DNA of 64,000 nucleotides from CAIUGU01 sp963819685 (GCA_963819685.1 CAWFXI010000003.1:186001-250000), one strand, 5' to 3'. Shown: positions 30,845 to 40,625, counted from the stretch's first letter. The notes: generated by a model not told the origin, from the sequence alone. Numbers and translations: made by a program.

Positions 30845-31552
30845 TCAGGCGTTGGCAGTTTTCCTGAATGCGAGATCCCATACTGCATGGCCGAGGCGCT
30901 GGCCGCGGCGCTCGAAGCGGGTGACCGGTCGCTCTGCAAGCCGTTCGACAAACAGGGAGCCACCGGCGATATTGGTGAGCGCGGGAAACTTCTGCAAAAT
31001 TTCGAGCATGTGTTCGGCATAGGGCTGCCAATCAGTTGCCAGCCGCAGTTCGCCACCGATCTCAAGAGTGCGCAGCAGACATTCGACAAAGGGCGGCTGA
31101 ATGAGGCGCCGTTTGTGATGCCGCTTCTTGGGCCAGGGATCCGGGAAGAACACATGCACTGCCGCGAGACTGTCGGCAGGCAGTTGCCTGTCGAGGACTT
31201 CGACGGCGTCGTGACAGATGACGCGCAGGTTGGGAATGTGCTCTGCGTGGGCCTTGAGCAGCAAATGACCGACACCCGAACGATGGACCTCGACGCCGAG
31301 GCAGTCAACGTCAGGATGCGCACTGGCAAACGCGGCGAGTGCATCGCCGGTACCAAATCCGATCTCGAGCATCCGCGGCGCTTTGCGTCCGAAGATGGCA
31401 TCGAGATCGAGCGGCGCTGGCGTGTAGTCGATACCAAACGCCGGCCACAGGTCTGTCAATGCGCGGTCCTGCGCAACCGTCAGGCGTCCCGCGCGCAGGA
31501 CGAAGCTGCGCACACTGCGACGGCGGCTGTCGTCCGGGCCCGACGCACTCAC
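30845..31552 (-). CDS. trmB: tRNA (guanine46-N7)-methyltransferase
   Basis: A 235-residue SAM methyltransferase. Family markers: RMLEIGFGTGDALAAFA (SAM site), GVEVHRSGVG, VFFPDPWPKKRHHKRRL and the closing TRFERRG. It forms m7G46 in the tRNA variable loop. The start is GTG 31552, overlapping the upstream GTPase stop as GTGA, which implies translational coupling. ATG alternatives would cut into the SAM domain. Confidence 0.95.
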   Translation of the reverse strand: MSASGPDDSRRRSVRSFVLRAGRLTVAQDRALTDLWPAFGIDYTPAPLDLDAIFGRKAPRMLEIGFGTGDALAAFASAHPDVDCLGVEVHRSGVGHLLLKAHAEHIPNLRVICHDAVEVLDRQLPADSLAAVHVFFPDPWPKKRHHKRRLIQPPFVECLLRTLEIGGELRLATDWQPYAEHMLEILQKFPALTNIAGGSLFVERLAERPVTRFERRGQRLGHAVWDLAFRKTANA

Positions 31553-32700
31553 TTATCGACAGCTCCTTTGCGCGCATTTTCACGCGCAGCAGCAGTACGC
31601 TGCGCGACCCGGTCCAGCAGCGCAACCATCTCCTCCAGGTCCTGGCGTTTGAGGCCTTCGGTAATGAAGACGATCCGGGTCCTGCGATCCTCGTCCGGCC
31701 AGCGTTCGAGCCAGGTCAGGTTGTGGAGTAAATGCTGCGCGCCGTGAATGACGGCCGGTCTGTCCGGTTCCTCGGCGACATGCACCAGACCTTTGAGTCG
31801 CAACAGGCCCGGGCCGAGATTGCGCTCAACAGCCGCAAGCAGCAGCTCCAGCCCGTAGAGCGTACTTGGCTCATCGCGTGTCAGACAGAACGAAGCGATC
31901 GTGGCATGCAAATGACCTGGACCGACATACGGCGAGTTACTTGAACTATCGGCACTGGTCGGGAGATACGCCGACTCGTTCAGCCACGCGTTGACGTCCG
32001 CGCTGCCCCTCTCCAGTGTGAACCCGGTGGCGCGCAGCAGCTGGATGGGGTCGATCGCAGGATCATCGATACGGTACACCTGGGCCGCAGGATTGAGCAG
32101 GTGCAATCGATGGCGGACTTCCGCCTCGCGAGCCGCGGCCCGAGAGGTCTCGAGCAGATCGAGCTTGCTGATCAGGATCTGGTCGGCCAGCGCCACCTGT
32201 CGTACCGATTCATCATGTCGATCAAAGGTGCCGAGGCAATTCACTGCATCGACGATCGCAACGACGGATCCCAGCCGGTAAAGGCCCTCAAGCGTCGGGT
32301 CGGAAAGAAACGCCTGCAGGACGGGACGGGGATCCGCGAGCCCGGAAGTTTCGATCACGACGTGATCGAACGGGATGATGGCTCCGGCCGCGCGTGAGTG
32401 ATAGAGCCGATTCAACGTGCCGATCAGGTCGCCGAAGACAGTGCAACACAGGCACCCATTCTCGAGCAGCGTAATCTGGTCATTGCTCGCTTCGGTCAAC
32501 AGGTGATCGAGGCCCACCTCGCCGAACTCGTTGATGACCACTGCAGTATTCGCCATTGCCGGTGAACGCAACGCGCGGTTGAGCAGTGTCGTCTTGCCGC
32601 TGCCGAGAAAACCGGTGAGGACGGTGACCGGTGTCCGCGCGTCAGCATGCACCCGCGGCGGGGTGGCCGCTGAGCCCTCATCAAAAGCGGGAGGTGTCAC
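31549..32700 (-). CDS. CobW/COG0523-type G3E GTPase
   Basis: A 383-residue G3E GTPase of the CobW/YjiA/ZigA group. Walker A is GFLGSGKTTLLN, Walker B/EGL region VVINEFGEVGLD, the metal motif CLCC is at about residues 83-86 and the guanine motif is SKLD. The C-terminal CobW_C domain follows. Such proteins act as metallochaperones for zinc, cobalt or iron enzymes. The client is not identifiable and there is no visible Zur site. The start is GTG 32700, which is uncertain because no strong ribosome site is seen. Coupled to trmB downstream. Confidence 0.88.
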   Translation of the reverse strand: MTPPAFDEGSAATPPRVHADARTPVTVLTGFLGSGKTTLLNRALRSPAMANTAVVINEFGEVGLDHLLTEASNDQITLLENGCLCCTVFGDLIGTLNRLYHSRAAGAIIPFDHVVIETSGLADPRPVLQAFLSDPTLEGLYRLGSVVAIVDAVNCLGTFDRHDESVRQVALADQILISKLDLLETSRAAAREAEVRHRLHLLNPAAQVYRIDDPAIDPIQLLRATGFTLERGSADVNAWLNESAYLPTSADSSSNSPYVGPGHLHATIASFCLTRDEPSTLYGLELLLAAVERNLGPGLLRLKGLVHVAEEPDRPAVIHGAQHLLHNLTWLERWPDEDRRTRIVFITEGLKRQDLEEMVALLDRVAQRTAAARENARKGAVDK

Positions 32701-32712
32701 GGCCGCCTGCGT

Positions 32713-33822
32713 TCAAGCGCCCGCTTTCGGCGGGAACAGCATTGGCCGTATCGAAGGATGGGCGGCGCGGTACTTCGGAGGGTAGGCAGTCTCTGCACCC
32801 AGTTCCTGCGCGGCATGCCAGGCCCAGCGTGGGTCATACAGAGCTCCGCGTGCGATAGCGACCACATCTGCCTGACCGGAGGCAATAATCTCCTCAGCCT
32901 GTTGCGGCTTGTCGATCAGTCCCACGGAGAAGGTCGTGATTCCTGCTTCCTTGCGGATGCGGGCACCGAATGGCACCTGGTATCCCGGGGCCAGTGGAAT
33001 CTTCTGCCTTGCATCCAGGCCACCGGAGGTGACGTCGATATAGTCGCAACCGATCTTCTTGAGTTCCCTGGCAAATACGACTGCTTCATCGGGATTGAAG
33101 CCGCCTTCAACCCAGTCCGTTGCCGACACGCGGATGCCCATCGGCTTCTCGGTCGGCCACGCAGCGCGCATGGCGCTGAACGTTTCGAGCGGGAAGCGCA
33201 TGCGATTTTCAAGCGAGCCACCGTACTGGTCCGTGCGCTGATTGGACAGCGGCGACAGAAACTGGTGGATGAGATAACCGTGACCGCCGTGCATCTCGAT
33301 CAGGTCGAAGCCCACCCGTTCTGCGCGCCCGACTGCAGCGACATGTGCTTCAATGAGGCCCTGGATTTCCGCCACCGTCAGTTCCCGCGGCACCGGAAAG
33401 CCGGGGCCGAACGGAATCGCGGACGGTCCCACGACTTGCCAGGCGCCTTCTTCGGCGGTCAGCGTCTTGTGCCCCAGCGCAGGCGGGTTCTGCGAACCTT
33501 TCCGGCCGGCATGCGCAATCTGGATACCGAGTTTGGCCACGCCGTACGTGCGGCAGAAATCCACCACGCGTTTCATCGCCGCCTCGTTCTCGTCCGTACA
33601 CAGCGTGGCGCACCGAGGGGTGATGCGGCCTTCCATGGTGACGTTCGTCATTTCCACGATGACAAGGCCGGCAGCGCCCATCGAGAGATTGCCAAGGTGC
33701 ATCAGGTGCCAGTCACCGGCCGATCCATTGATCGAGTTGTACTGGCACATCGGCGAGACGGCAATGCGATTGGGCAACGTCAGCCCGCGAAGGGAGAGCT
33801 GCGAAAAGAGAGCACTGGCCAT
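32713..33822 (-). CDS. Old Yellow Enzyme family NADH:flavin oxidoreductase (YqjM-like)
   Basis: A 369-residue FMN TIM-barrel ene-reductase. It belongs to the YqjM/thermophilic-like class, with SPMCQYNS (Cys near the flavin), QIAHAGRK, the substrate His region GFDLIEMHGGHGYLIHQFLSP and NQRTDQYGGSLENR. It reduces activated C=C bonds with NAD(P)H; the natural substrate is unknown. It lies 18 bases after the dehydrogenase at 33841-34722 and is likely in an operon with it and DoxX. Confidence 0.92.
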   Translation of the reverse strand: MASALFSQLSLRGLTLPNRIAVSPMCQYNSINGSAGDWHLMHLGNLSMGAAGLVIVEMTNVTMEGRITPRCATLCTDENEAAMKRVVDFCRTYGVAKLGIQIAHAGRKGSQNPPALGHKTLTAEEGAWQVVGPSAIPFGPGFPVPRELTVAEIQGLIEAHVAAVGRAERVGFDLIEMHGGHGYLIHQFLSPLSNQRTDQYGGSLENRMRFPLETFSAMRAAWPTEKPMGIRVSATDWVEGGFNPDEAVVFARELKKIGCDYIDVTSGGLDARQKIPLAPGYQVPFGARIRKEAGITTFSVGLIDKPQQAEEIIASGQADVVAIARGALYDPRWAWHAAQELGAETAYPPKYRAAHPSIRPMLFPPKAGA

Positions 33823-33840
33823 CGGGGTTGTTAGCCGGAC

Positions 33841-34722
33841 TCAGAGTCCGCTGGCGCGCGCCTGCTCGTTGGCCATGGTTGCCCAGTCCTTCTCGGCATC
33901 GCCGTGCGCGACGGCGCTCAGCAGCCTGTCGCGGCAGACGTTGACACTGGGCAACGGGACCGCTGCCGTAACTCCGGCATCGAGCGCCAGGTTGACGTCC
34001 TTGAGTGCGAGTGTCGCGGTGAAGCCCACCTTGTCGTAGGACTTGTCGGCAATGATCGTCGCGTACGCAGTGTAGGCGGGGCAGGCGAACATGCCATCCA
34101 CCAGGATTTCGCGGAACAGGCTGCCGGGAGCGCCGGATTTCTCGACCAGAGAAAACGCTTCGCCCATGGCCTCGATGGCACAGGCGAGCAGCATGTTGTT
34201 GGCAAGTTTGACGGCAGATGCTGCACCCGGATCGTCGCCGGCCGGAAACAGACGGCGACCGATTGCTTCGAGAGCCGGCCTGGCTCTTTCGGCGGCAGCA
34301 GCCGGGCCCGCAACAATGATACCGAGGCGACCCGCAGTGACTGCCTCAGGCCGCCCAAGAACCGGTGCAGTAACGAGTGTCTGTCCCGCCTTGCTGTGCC
34401 TTTCAGCGAGGGCCCTTACCGTTGCCACTGCATGCGTCCCCATTGCGACGTGAACGCCCTGTGGGGGCAAGTTCGCGATCAGGCCATCAGGCCCATCAGC
34501 CACTGCATTCAATGCGCGATCATCCGTCAGCATCGTCAGCACGAGCCCTTCAGACTGGGCTGCAGCACTCTTGATTGAAGGGGCCTGTACCGCACCGCGT
34601 TCAAGGAGCTCCTTGAGCTTGGCCGGCGAGCGGTTAAAGACGACGAGCTGATGACCCGCATCGAGCAGGCGATGCGCCATCGCCTGCCCCATGCGGCCGA
34701 GCCCTACAAATGCGATCTTCAA
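33841..34722 (-). CDS. Beta-hydroxyacid dehydrogenase-like protein (3-HIBADH family)
   Basis: A 293-residue NAD(P)-dependent oxidoreductase. The N-terminal Rossmann motif is FVGLGRMGQAMAHRL. The substrate-binding region has TAPVLGRPEAVTAGRLGIIVAGP, and the catalytic Lys is in AVKLANNMLLA. Typical substrates are 3-hydroxyisobutyrate, tartronate semialdehyde or similar; glyoxylate reductase is an alternative. The position near 2-oxoacid and aldehyde dehydrogenase genes suggests a catabolic role, but the link is only by neighbourhood. Confidence 0.88.
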   Translation of the reverse strand: MKIAFVGLGRMGQAMAHRLLDAGHQLVVFNRSPAKLKELLERGAVQAPSIKSAAAQSEGLVLTMLTDDRALNAVADGPDGLIANLPPQGVHVAMGTHAVATVRALAERHSKAGQTLVTAPVLGRPEAVTAGRLGIIVAGPAAAAERARPALEAIGRRLFPAGDDPGAASAVKLANNMLLACAIEAMGEAFSLVEKSGAPGSLFREILVDGMFACPAYTAYATIIADKSYDKVGFTATLALKDVNLALDAGVTAAVPLPSVNVCRDRLLSAVAHGDAEKDWATMANEQARASGL

Positions 34723-34753
34723 TGGAGGGCCCCTGCTGTTGTGGTGATGTCGA

Positions 34754-35116
34754 TCAGCTGTGCAGCGCTACGATGGCGCAGCAGATGGCCCAGAACAGCG
34801 GGTATTCACAGCCCCCGATGTTCCACAACCACTTGCTCGTCAGCTTGTAGACAGAGACGGTTGCCACGGCAAGGTAGCCGCAGGCGAGCCATGCCGCGAT
34901 CTTCGTGAAGATGCCGAGAATCAACAGGGGGCCCACGATGAACTCGAAGATCAGGCCGAATGTGACGAACGTGCCCGGAGAAGGGTAGCCAGCACCCTTG
35001 AAGAAACCGATGGAGCCCTCGCGCATGGTGATCTTGGCCACGGCGTGCGGGAGCAGGAAGAAACCGCAGATGATCCGCAGCACCACGTAACCGTTGCTAA
35101 AGTCGAAATCGAACAT
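34754..35116 (-). CDS. DoxX-family membrane protein
   Basis: A 120-residue protein with four hydrophobic helices and the DoxX/SURF4-like pattern (LRIICGFFLLPHAVAKI, then GPLLILGIFTKIAAWLACGYL). DoxX relatives include a quinol-oxidase subunit and redox-linked membrane proteins; the function here is unknown. It lies 60 bases downstream of lpd and upstream of the dehydrogenase gene on the same strand. Confidence 0.8.
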   Translation of the reverse strand: MFDFDFSNGYVVLRIICGFFLLPHAVAKITMREGSIGFFKGAGYPSPGTFVTFGLIFEFIVGPLLILGIFTKIAAWLACGYLAVATVSVYKLTSKWLWNIGGCEYPLFWAICCAIVALHS

Positions 35117-35176
35117 TGGTTTCCCCTTATGTTTTTGAAATGTCTGTCGCCGGAAATCTGTTTGTGGCGTAGCCGT

Positions 35177-36600
35177 TCAAATGTGCAATACCCTGCTGTA
35201 TGCGTCAAGGACAGACTCATGCATGGATTCGGATATCGTGGGATGCGGAAAGACAGTAGCCATCAATTCCGCCTCAGTGGTTTCAAGCGTCATCGCCACC
35301 GCATAACCCTGAATCATTTCCGTCACTTCTGCACCAATCATGTGCGCGCCCAGCAGCTGACCGGTAGTTGCCGAAAATACGGTCTTGACGAAGCCGTCCG
35401 TTTCGCCCGCCGCAATCGCCTTGCCGTTGACGCGCAGCGGGAAACGACCGACCTTCACGGTATGCCCCGCCTCCTTCGCCTGGGTTTCCGTCAATCCCAC
35501 TGACGCAACCTGGGGATGCGAGTACGTGCAGCCTGGTATCGGTGACTTCACTGCGGCGGCGGGCAGTCCTGCGATGTGTTCGACGCAGTGGACCCCCTCG
35601 TGGCTCGCCTTGTGCGCCAGCCACGGTGCGCCAGCCACGTCGCCGATGGCATAGAGTCCGGTCACGTTCGTCGCGCAGTGATCGTTCGTCACCACATGGC
35701 CCCGGTCGAGTTTGACGCCCAGCGCTTCCAGGCCAAGATTTTCCACATTGCCGTCGATGCCAACGGCCAGCAGCGCCACGTCGGCCTTGAGCGTCTCCGC
35801 CTTGCCATTCGCCGTGAGTTCCACGGTCACTCCGGCCTTGTCTGCAGCGACCTTGGCAACCCGCGCGGCCACGCGGAATTTCATGCCGCGTTTTTCGAAG
35901 CTCTTCTGCGCCGCTGCAGAGACTTCCGCATCTTCGACCGGCAGGATGCGCTCCAGGGATTCGATGACGGTGACATCCACGCCGAATGCGCGGTAGAAGC
36001 TGGCAAACTCGATGCCGATGGCTCCGGAGCCGATGACGATGAGTGACTTTTGGCAGCGCCTTCGGGGTCATCGCTTCGCGATACGTCCAGATCCGCTCGC
36101 CATCCGGAACCATTCCAGCCGCAGGAATCACGCGCGCGCGGGCGCCCGTTGCGAGGATCACCGACTTGGGGCTGAGCGTGCGAGTAGCCGCCGGCCTTGA
36201 GTTCCACGACGACATGAGGGGTTGTCGTTCCCTTTGCCAGCCGGGCAGTGCCTTCGATGACTTCGATGCGGTTCTTCTTCATCAGGAAGCCGACACCGGT
36301 ATTGAGCTGTTTCGCGACATTGCGCGACCGCTGGATCACCTTGCTGAAGTCATAGCCGGCACCGGTGCAGGAGAGGCCGTAGTCGCCAAGATGGGCAAGC
36401 TGTTCGAAGACTTCTGCGGACTTGAGCAGCGCCTTCGTCGGAATGCAGCCCCAGTTCAGGCAGATGCCGCCGAGGCTCTCACGTTCGATGATGGCGGTCT
36501 TCAGCCCGAGCTGGGATGCCCGGATGGCTGCGACGTAGCCGCCGGGACCTGAGCCCACCACCACAAGATCGATATTGTCACGCACGCCCGGTTGGTTCAC
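35177..36600 (-). pseudogene. lpdA: Dihydrolipoamide dehydrogenase (E3), two frame breaks
   Basis: Three consecutive minus-strand frames rebuild a 474-residue E3 flavoprotein. Part one gives the FAD motif VVVGSGPGGYVAAIRA and the redox disulfide GGICLNWGCIPTK. Part two starts near 36185 (TRTLSPKSVILATGARARVIP). Part three starts near 36050 with IVIGSGAIGIEFASFYRAFG and ends with the His-Glu pair region FPHPTISESMHE. Deleting one base at each junction (T in GGCTACTCG; one A of a run of four near 36050) restores the frame. E3 re-oxidises lipoamide on E2 for the 2-oxoacid dehydrogenase encoded at 39.3-44.2 kb. It is separated from that operon by the oppositely oriented carrier gene. Confidence 0.87.
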
Positions 36601-36633
36601 GATCTGTCCAGTTGATTAAATGACACAACAACA

Positions 36634-37906
36634 ATGACCAGCACCGGCAGCCCGCACGAGACTCGCAACGCGTACCGATACTTCGTACTTGCGGTGCTGC
36701 TGGTGGTCTACCTGTTCAACTATCTCGACCGCCAGCTGGTGTCGATTCTGGCCGAGCCGATCAAGCGCGATCTGGGCCTTACGGATACGCAGCTCGGACT
36801 CGTGACCGGATTCGTATTCGCCCTGTTTTACACGACGTTTGGCGTGCCAGTGGCATGGCTGGCAGACAGAACGCGGCGTACCACGATCGTGGCGACCGCT
36901 TGCGGACTGTGGAGCCTGTTCACGGCTGCCTGCGGGCTTGCAGGAAATTTCATGCAGCTCGCACTTGCACGGGTCGGCGTTGGTATCGGTGAAGCCGGCG
37001 GTGTGCCGCCGTCGTATTCCATTCTGTCCGACTACTTCCCGCCCAGGCGACCGCGGTCTCGCGATGGGCCTGTACTCGCTCGGCATTCCGCTCGGTACCT
37101 TTGCGGGCGGGCTGTATGGCACATGGGCTGCACTTCACTACGGCTGGCGCATGGCGTTCTTTGGTCTCGCCATTCCCGGTCTGCTGCTGGCCATACTGTT
37201 GCCTTTCCTGGTTCGCGAGCCGCTGCGCGGCGGTCTGGATGAGGCTTCGAAGCGGGGCGCGCCGCCTGTCAGACTCGGGCAGGCCATTGGCGAATTCCTG
37301 AAGTCCGCAACGCTGGTGCTGGTTGCTCTTGGCTGCAGTCTTTCCGCAGTCGTGGGGTACAGCCTGATGACCTGGTCGCCGGCGTTCCTGATGCGGGTGC
37401 AGGGAGCCACGCTGCAGGACATCGGCGCGCTCTACAGTCCGCTCATTGGACTCAGCGTTGCCATCGGCATTGTCGGCAGCGGCTACATCGTGGATCGTCT
37501 GGGTGCGGCCAATCCGCGCGCCTACCCACTCGTTCCCGCAGTCGCTTTCGCGCTGGCCTTGCCGTTCTATCTCGCCGCGTTGGCAGCAGACGACTGGAAG
37601 ACTTCCGTATTGCTGCTTGCCATTCCGCAGGGTCTGACCTTCACGTATCTCGCACCCGCTGTCGCGGTCATCCAGAACCTGGTGCCGCCCGAGCGGCGCA
37701 GCACTGCCTCGGCAATGCTGTTGTTCGTCTTGAACCTGCTGGCTGTCGGTTGCGGTCCGCTGTATGTCGGTGCTGTCAGCGACTGGGCCCTGCCGCAGTA
37801 CGGGCAGGAATCCCTGCGCATCGCGCTGTATGCGCTCGTGCCGTTCTTCGCACTCGGCATCGGCTGCAACTACGCCGCCGCGCGCATGCTGTCGAAACGG
37901 CCATGA
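36634..37906 (+). pseudogene. MFS transporter, one frame break
   Basis: A 12-helix major facilitator of about 424 residues. The start ATG 36634 (MTSTGSPHETRN) and first helices have the MFS loop GVPVAWLADRTRRT between helices 2 and 3. Near 37055 the frame changes after YFPPRR; deleting one C gives PPRRRGLAMGLYSLGIPLG and continues cleanly to the stop at 37904-37906. It resembles the spinster-like/glucarate-type carriers, but the substrate cannot be named. It is divergent from lpd with 33 bases between starts, so their promoters overlap. It runs into repeat copy C. Confidence 0.8.
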
Positions 37907-37910
37907 TTGA

Positions 37911-38030
37911 GTGAAAAAGGCAGTCCTTGCCTTTTGCACATGGGGTCGGCGAAAAGTGTGATTTTCACCGACTCCCGGAATTGACGAGAGAGAACTCGTC
38001 AATTCCGACGAACCGTCCGTGGTTCGGGGG
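37911..38030 (-). repeat. Four-hairpin dispersed repeat, copy C (reverse)
   Basis: Read on the minus strand: hairpin one 38026-38009 (CGAACC / GGTTCG, loop ACGGAC), two 38006-37977 (GGAATTGACGAG / CTCGTCAATTCC), three 37975-37943 (GGAGTCGGTGAAAA-type stem) and four 37935-37914 (AAAAGGCA / TGCCTTTT, loop AGGAC). It fills the gap between two convergent genes and would be the 3' end of the M24-peptidase transcript. It begins four bases after the carrier stop. Confidence 0.85.
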
Positions 38031-38074
38031 AGCTCGACGCGCGGTAGTGCGGTCATTAGAGGTGGCGATCGTGA

Positions 38075-39328
38075 TCAGAACACTTCGCAACCCGGCAGGC
38101 CGCAGGAAATCAGCCGGTCCGACGGGAAGTTGGTGATGATCTCGCAACCATCCTTCGTGACCACGACTTCTTCTTCGATGCGCGCAGCGCCTGACCCGTC
38201 TTCTGCACCACACCAGGTTTCGAGCGCGAACACCATGCCTTCCTTCAGCGGCCGTGTCTGGCCGTGATAGCGCTTGGAGATGATGGGCCGCTCCCACAAC
38301 GACAGGCCGATGCCGTGGCCGTACTGGAGCAGGAACGCTTCCGCTTCATTGCGATAACCGAATTCCTCGGCATTCGGCCAGACGGAAGCGATTTCATCCG
38401 GCGTTACGCCGGGGCGCACCTTGTCGATCGATGCCGAAATCCACTTCGACGCCTTTTCGTAGGCTTCAATCTGGTACTTGTTCGGCTCGCCGCAGATGAA
38501 GGTGCGGTAGTAGCAGGTCCGGTAGCCGTTGTAGGAATGCATGATGTCCAGAAACACCATGTCGCCCGGTTGAATCATCCGGTCCGAGAACGTATGCGAA
38601 TGCGGGCGACCACGCGGGCCGGACACGGAGTTCACGCACTCGACGCGCTCGGAACCCATGCGGTACAGCCGGTCATTGACGATGGCGACCAGTTCGTTTT
38701 CGCGCGTGCCCGGTCTGATGGCCTTGACGACGTCCACGTACGTTCCATCGACCATCGCCGAGGCGAGCTTCAGCAGTTCGATTTCGTCCGCGGTCTTCAC
38801 TTCCCGGGCATCGAGCATCGCCTGCTGCCCATCCACGACTTCGATGCCTGCTGCCTCCAGGGCACGAATCATGGGCAGTTCCATGACGTCGATGCCGATG
38901 GGCTTGTTGTCGACGCCGAGTTCGACCAGCGCCTTCTTGACCTGGCGGGCGAAGTCAGCCTGGATGCCCATATTGAGCGGCAGGCCGCCCTGCATGATGG
39001 AGATTGGCGCCGCTACGCAGTTGGCAATCCACGGTGAGGAAAGACGCTTGGCAGGTGCCGCCGGATCCCACAGGTAGGCCGGGCCTTCGGCCGCGGCCAG
39101 TGCGTAGCGCATGAACTTGTCACGCGCCCATTCACCCACATGCGTGCCGGTGAGATAGCGGATGTTGTCGAAATTGAAACAGAGCACGGCGCCAAGACCG
39201 TTGGCACGCACGGAATCCTGGGCCCGTTTGAGCCGCTCCTGGATCATCCGTTGATAATCAACGCCGCGTTCCCAGTCCTTGGCCTGGGTACCCCAGGAAG
39301 CGACGGCGTGGGGCCGGTTGTATTTCAT
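38075..39328 (-). CDS. M24 (creatinase/aminopeptidase P fold) protein with altered metal site
   Basis: A 417-residue two-domain protein. The N-terminal creatinase-like domain runs to about residue 170 (LGAVLCFNFDNIRYLTGTHVGEW). The C-terminal pita-bread domain follows. Canonical M24 ligands are Asp, Asp, His, Glu, Glu. Here they read Asp261 (VFLDIM), Cys272 in place of the second Asp (NGYRTCYYRTF), His338 (YGHGIGL), Glu370 and Glu385. The di-metal site is therefore probably mono-metal or different. M24 proteins include peptidases, creatinase, ectoine hydrolase and the DMSP lyase DddP; sequence does not decide among them. The gene follows E2 by 13 bases and is probably in the same operon. ATG 39328 has AGAGGT upstream. 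Confidence 0.85.
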   Translation of the reverse strand: MKYNRPHAVASWGTQAKDWERGVDYQRMIQERLKRAQDSVRANGLGAVLCFNFDNIRYLTGTHVGEWARDKFMRYALAAAEGPAYLWDPAAPAKRLSSPWIANCVAAPISIMQGGLPLNMGIQADFARQVKKALVELGVDNKPIGIDVMELPMIRALEAAGIEVVDGQQAMLDAREVKTADEIELLKLASAMVDGTYVDVVKAIRPGTRENELVAIVNDRLYRMGSERVECVNSVSGPRGRPHSHTFSDRMIQPGDMVFLDIMHSYNGYRTCYYRTFICGEPNKYQIEAYEKASKWISASIDKVRPGVTPDEIASVWPNAEEFGYRNEAEAFLLQYGHGIGLSLWERPIISKRYHGQTRPLKEGMVFALETWCGAEDGSGAARIEEEVVVTKDGCEIITNFPSDRLISCGLPGCEVF

Positions 39329-39341
39329 GATGTCGTTACCT

Positions 39342-40625
39342 CTACAGGAGCAGGCTGAGCGGGCTTTCGACGATGGTTTTGAAGGCGGCGAGCAATTCGC
39401 CCGCAACGGCGCCGTCGACAACCCGGTGATCAACCGACAATGTGACCGTGAGCTTGCTGGCAAAACGGATGCTGCCGTCCGCAGCTTCCTCCGGACGGCG
39501 TTCAGCAGCGCCGACTGCGAGAATCGTCGCTTGCGGCGGATTGATGATCGCAGAGAACTCGCGAATGCCGTACATCCCGAGATTCGATACCGTCGCAGTG
39601 CCGCCCTGGTACTCGGCAGGCTTGAGCTTGCGCTCGCGTGCGCGCTTCGCGAGGTCTGCAATCTCTGCAGAGACTGCCGCCAGGCTCTTCGTGTCGGCGC
39701 TGCGAATGATCGGAGTGATCAGGCCGCCCTCGATGGCAACTGCCACCCCCACGTCTGAACGTTCGTATTGCAGCAGACGATCCTCAGCCCAGACGGCATT
39801 GGCGGCCGGGACTTTCTGCAGCGCGAGCGCATAGGCCTTCACGACAAAATCGTTGACCGAAATCCGCGTCGGATTGATCGCGTTGACTTGCTGGCGCAAG
39901 GCCAGCAGCGCCTCGACCGAGACATCGGTGCTCAGGTAGAAATGCGGCACGGTCTGCTTGGATTCCACCAGCCGTTTGGCAATCGTCCGGCGCATGCCAT
40001 CGAGCGGAATCTCGCGATAGGCGCTGGCGGCGGTTGGTGCAGCAACGGCAGCCGCGGTGGGCTGTGCCCGCTTGATGTCGGCTGCAACGATGCGCCCGTG
40101 CGGACCTGAACCTGTCAGTGATTCCAGTTTGACGCCCGCTTCCGCGGCGAGGCGTCGTGCAAGGGGCGTAACCTTGGCACCGCTCGGTAACGTGACCGGC
40201 CCGAAGTTCCGTTCCGGCGTACGCACGGAATTGAAGGGGTCGATCTCACGCTTGACGGGTACGTGGGCAACCGCGACCTGTGCTGGAGCTTTGGCCTCCG
40301 TCGCGGCCGCAATCGACGGACTCTTTGTGGATGCCGATGCAGTTGCAGTTGCTGTAGTGACCTCAGCGGGAGCTGTCTCGATGGAAACGTCCCCCTCAGC
40401 CTTCAGCACGCAGACGACGGCATTCACCGGAACGGTTTGTCCGGTCTGTGCCTTGATCTCGGTCAGGATGCCGCCGGCAGTCGCCGGCACTTCCATGGAA
40501 GTCTTGTCCGTCTCGATCTCGAACAGCACGTCGCCGGCAGCGACCTTGTCGCCAACGGCTTTGAACCACTTGGCGACAGTGCCTTCGGTTACGGTTTCGC
40601 CGAGCTGCGGCATCAATACATTCAT
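39342..40625 (-). CDS. 2-oxoacid dehydrogenase dihydrolipoyl acyltransferase (E2)
   Basis: A 427-residue E2. One lipoyl domain (about 1-75) has the lipoyl-Lys in EIETDKTSMEV. An Ala/Thr-rich linker, a peripheral-subunit-binding domain (TPLARRLAAEAGVKLESLTGSGPHGRIVAADI) and the catalytic domain with the active-site VDHRVVDGA follow. It transfers the acyl group made by E1 to CoA. It could serve pyruvate, acetoin-type or branched substrates. It is separated from the E1 genes by an aldehyde dehydrogenase gene in the same direction. Confidence 0.92.
   Translation of the reverse strand: MNVLMPQLGETVTEGTVAKWFKAVGDKVAAGDVLFEIETDKTSMEVPATAGGILTEIKAQTGQTVPVNAVVCVLKAEGDVSIETAPAEVTTATATASASTKSPSIAAATEAKAPAQVAVAHVPVKREIDPFNSVRTPERNFGPVTLPSGAKVTPLARRLAAEAGVKLESLTGSGPHGRIVAADIKRAQPTAAAVAAPTAASAYREIPLDGMRRTIAKRLVESKQTVPHFYLSTDVSVEALLALRQQVNAINPTRISVNDFVVKAYALALQKVPAANAVWAEDRLLQYERSDVGVAVAIEGGLITPIIRSADTKSLAAVSAEIADLAKRARERKLKPAEYQGGTATVSNLGMYGIREFSAIINPPQATILAVGAAERRPEEAADGSIRFASKLTVTLSVDHRVVDGAVAGELLAAFKTIVESPLSLLL

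Noticed and set aside
32758..33834. 358-codon plus-strand open frame opposite the Old Yellow Enzyme gene
   Set aside because: It is antisense to a clear family gene and has no motif or ribosome site; long antisense frames are expected in high-GC DNA.
38075..39328. DMSP lyase DddP
   Set aside because: Same M24 fold and a similar N-terminal opening, but the second metal Asp needed in DddP is Cys here and no ddd or dmd gene is nearby.
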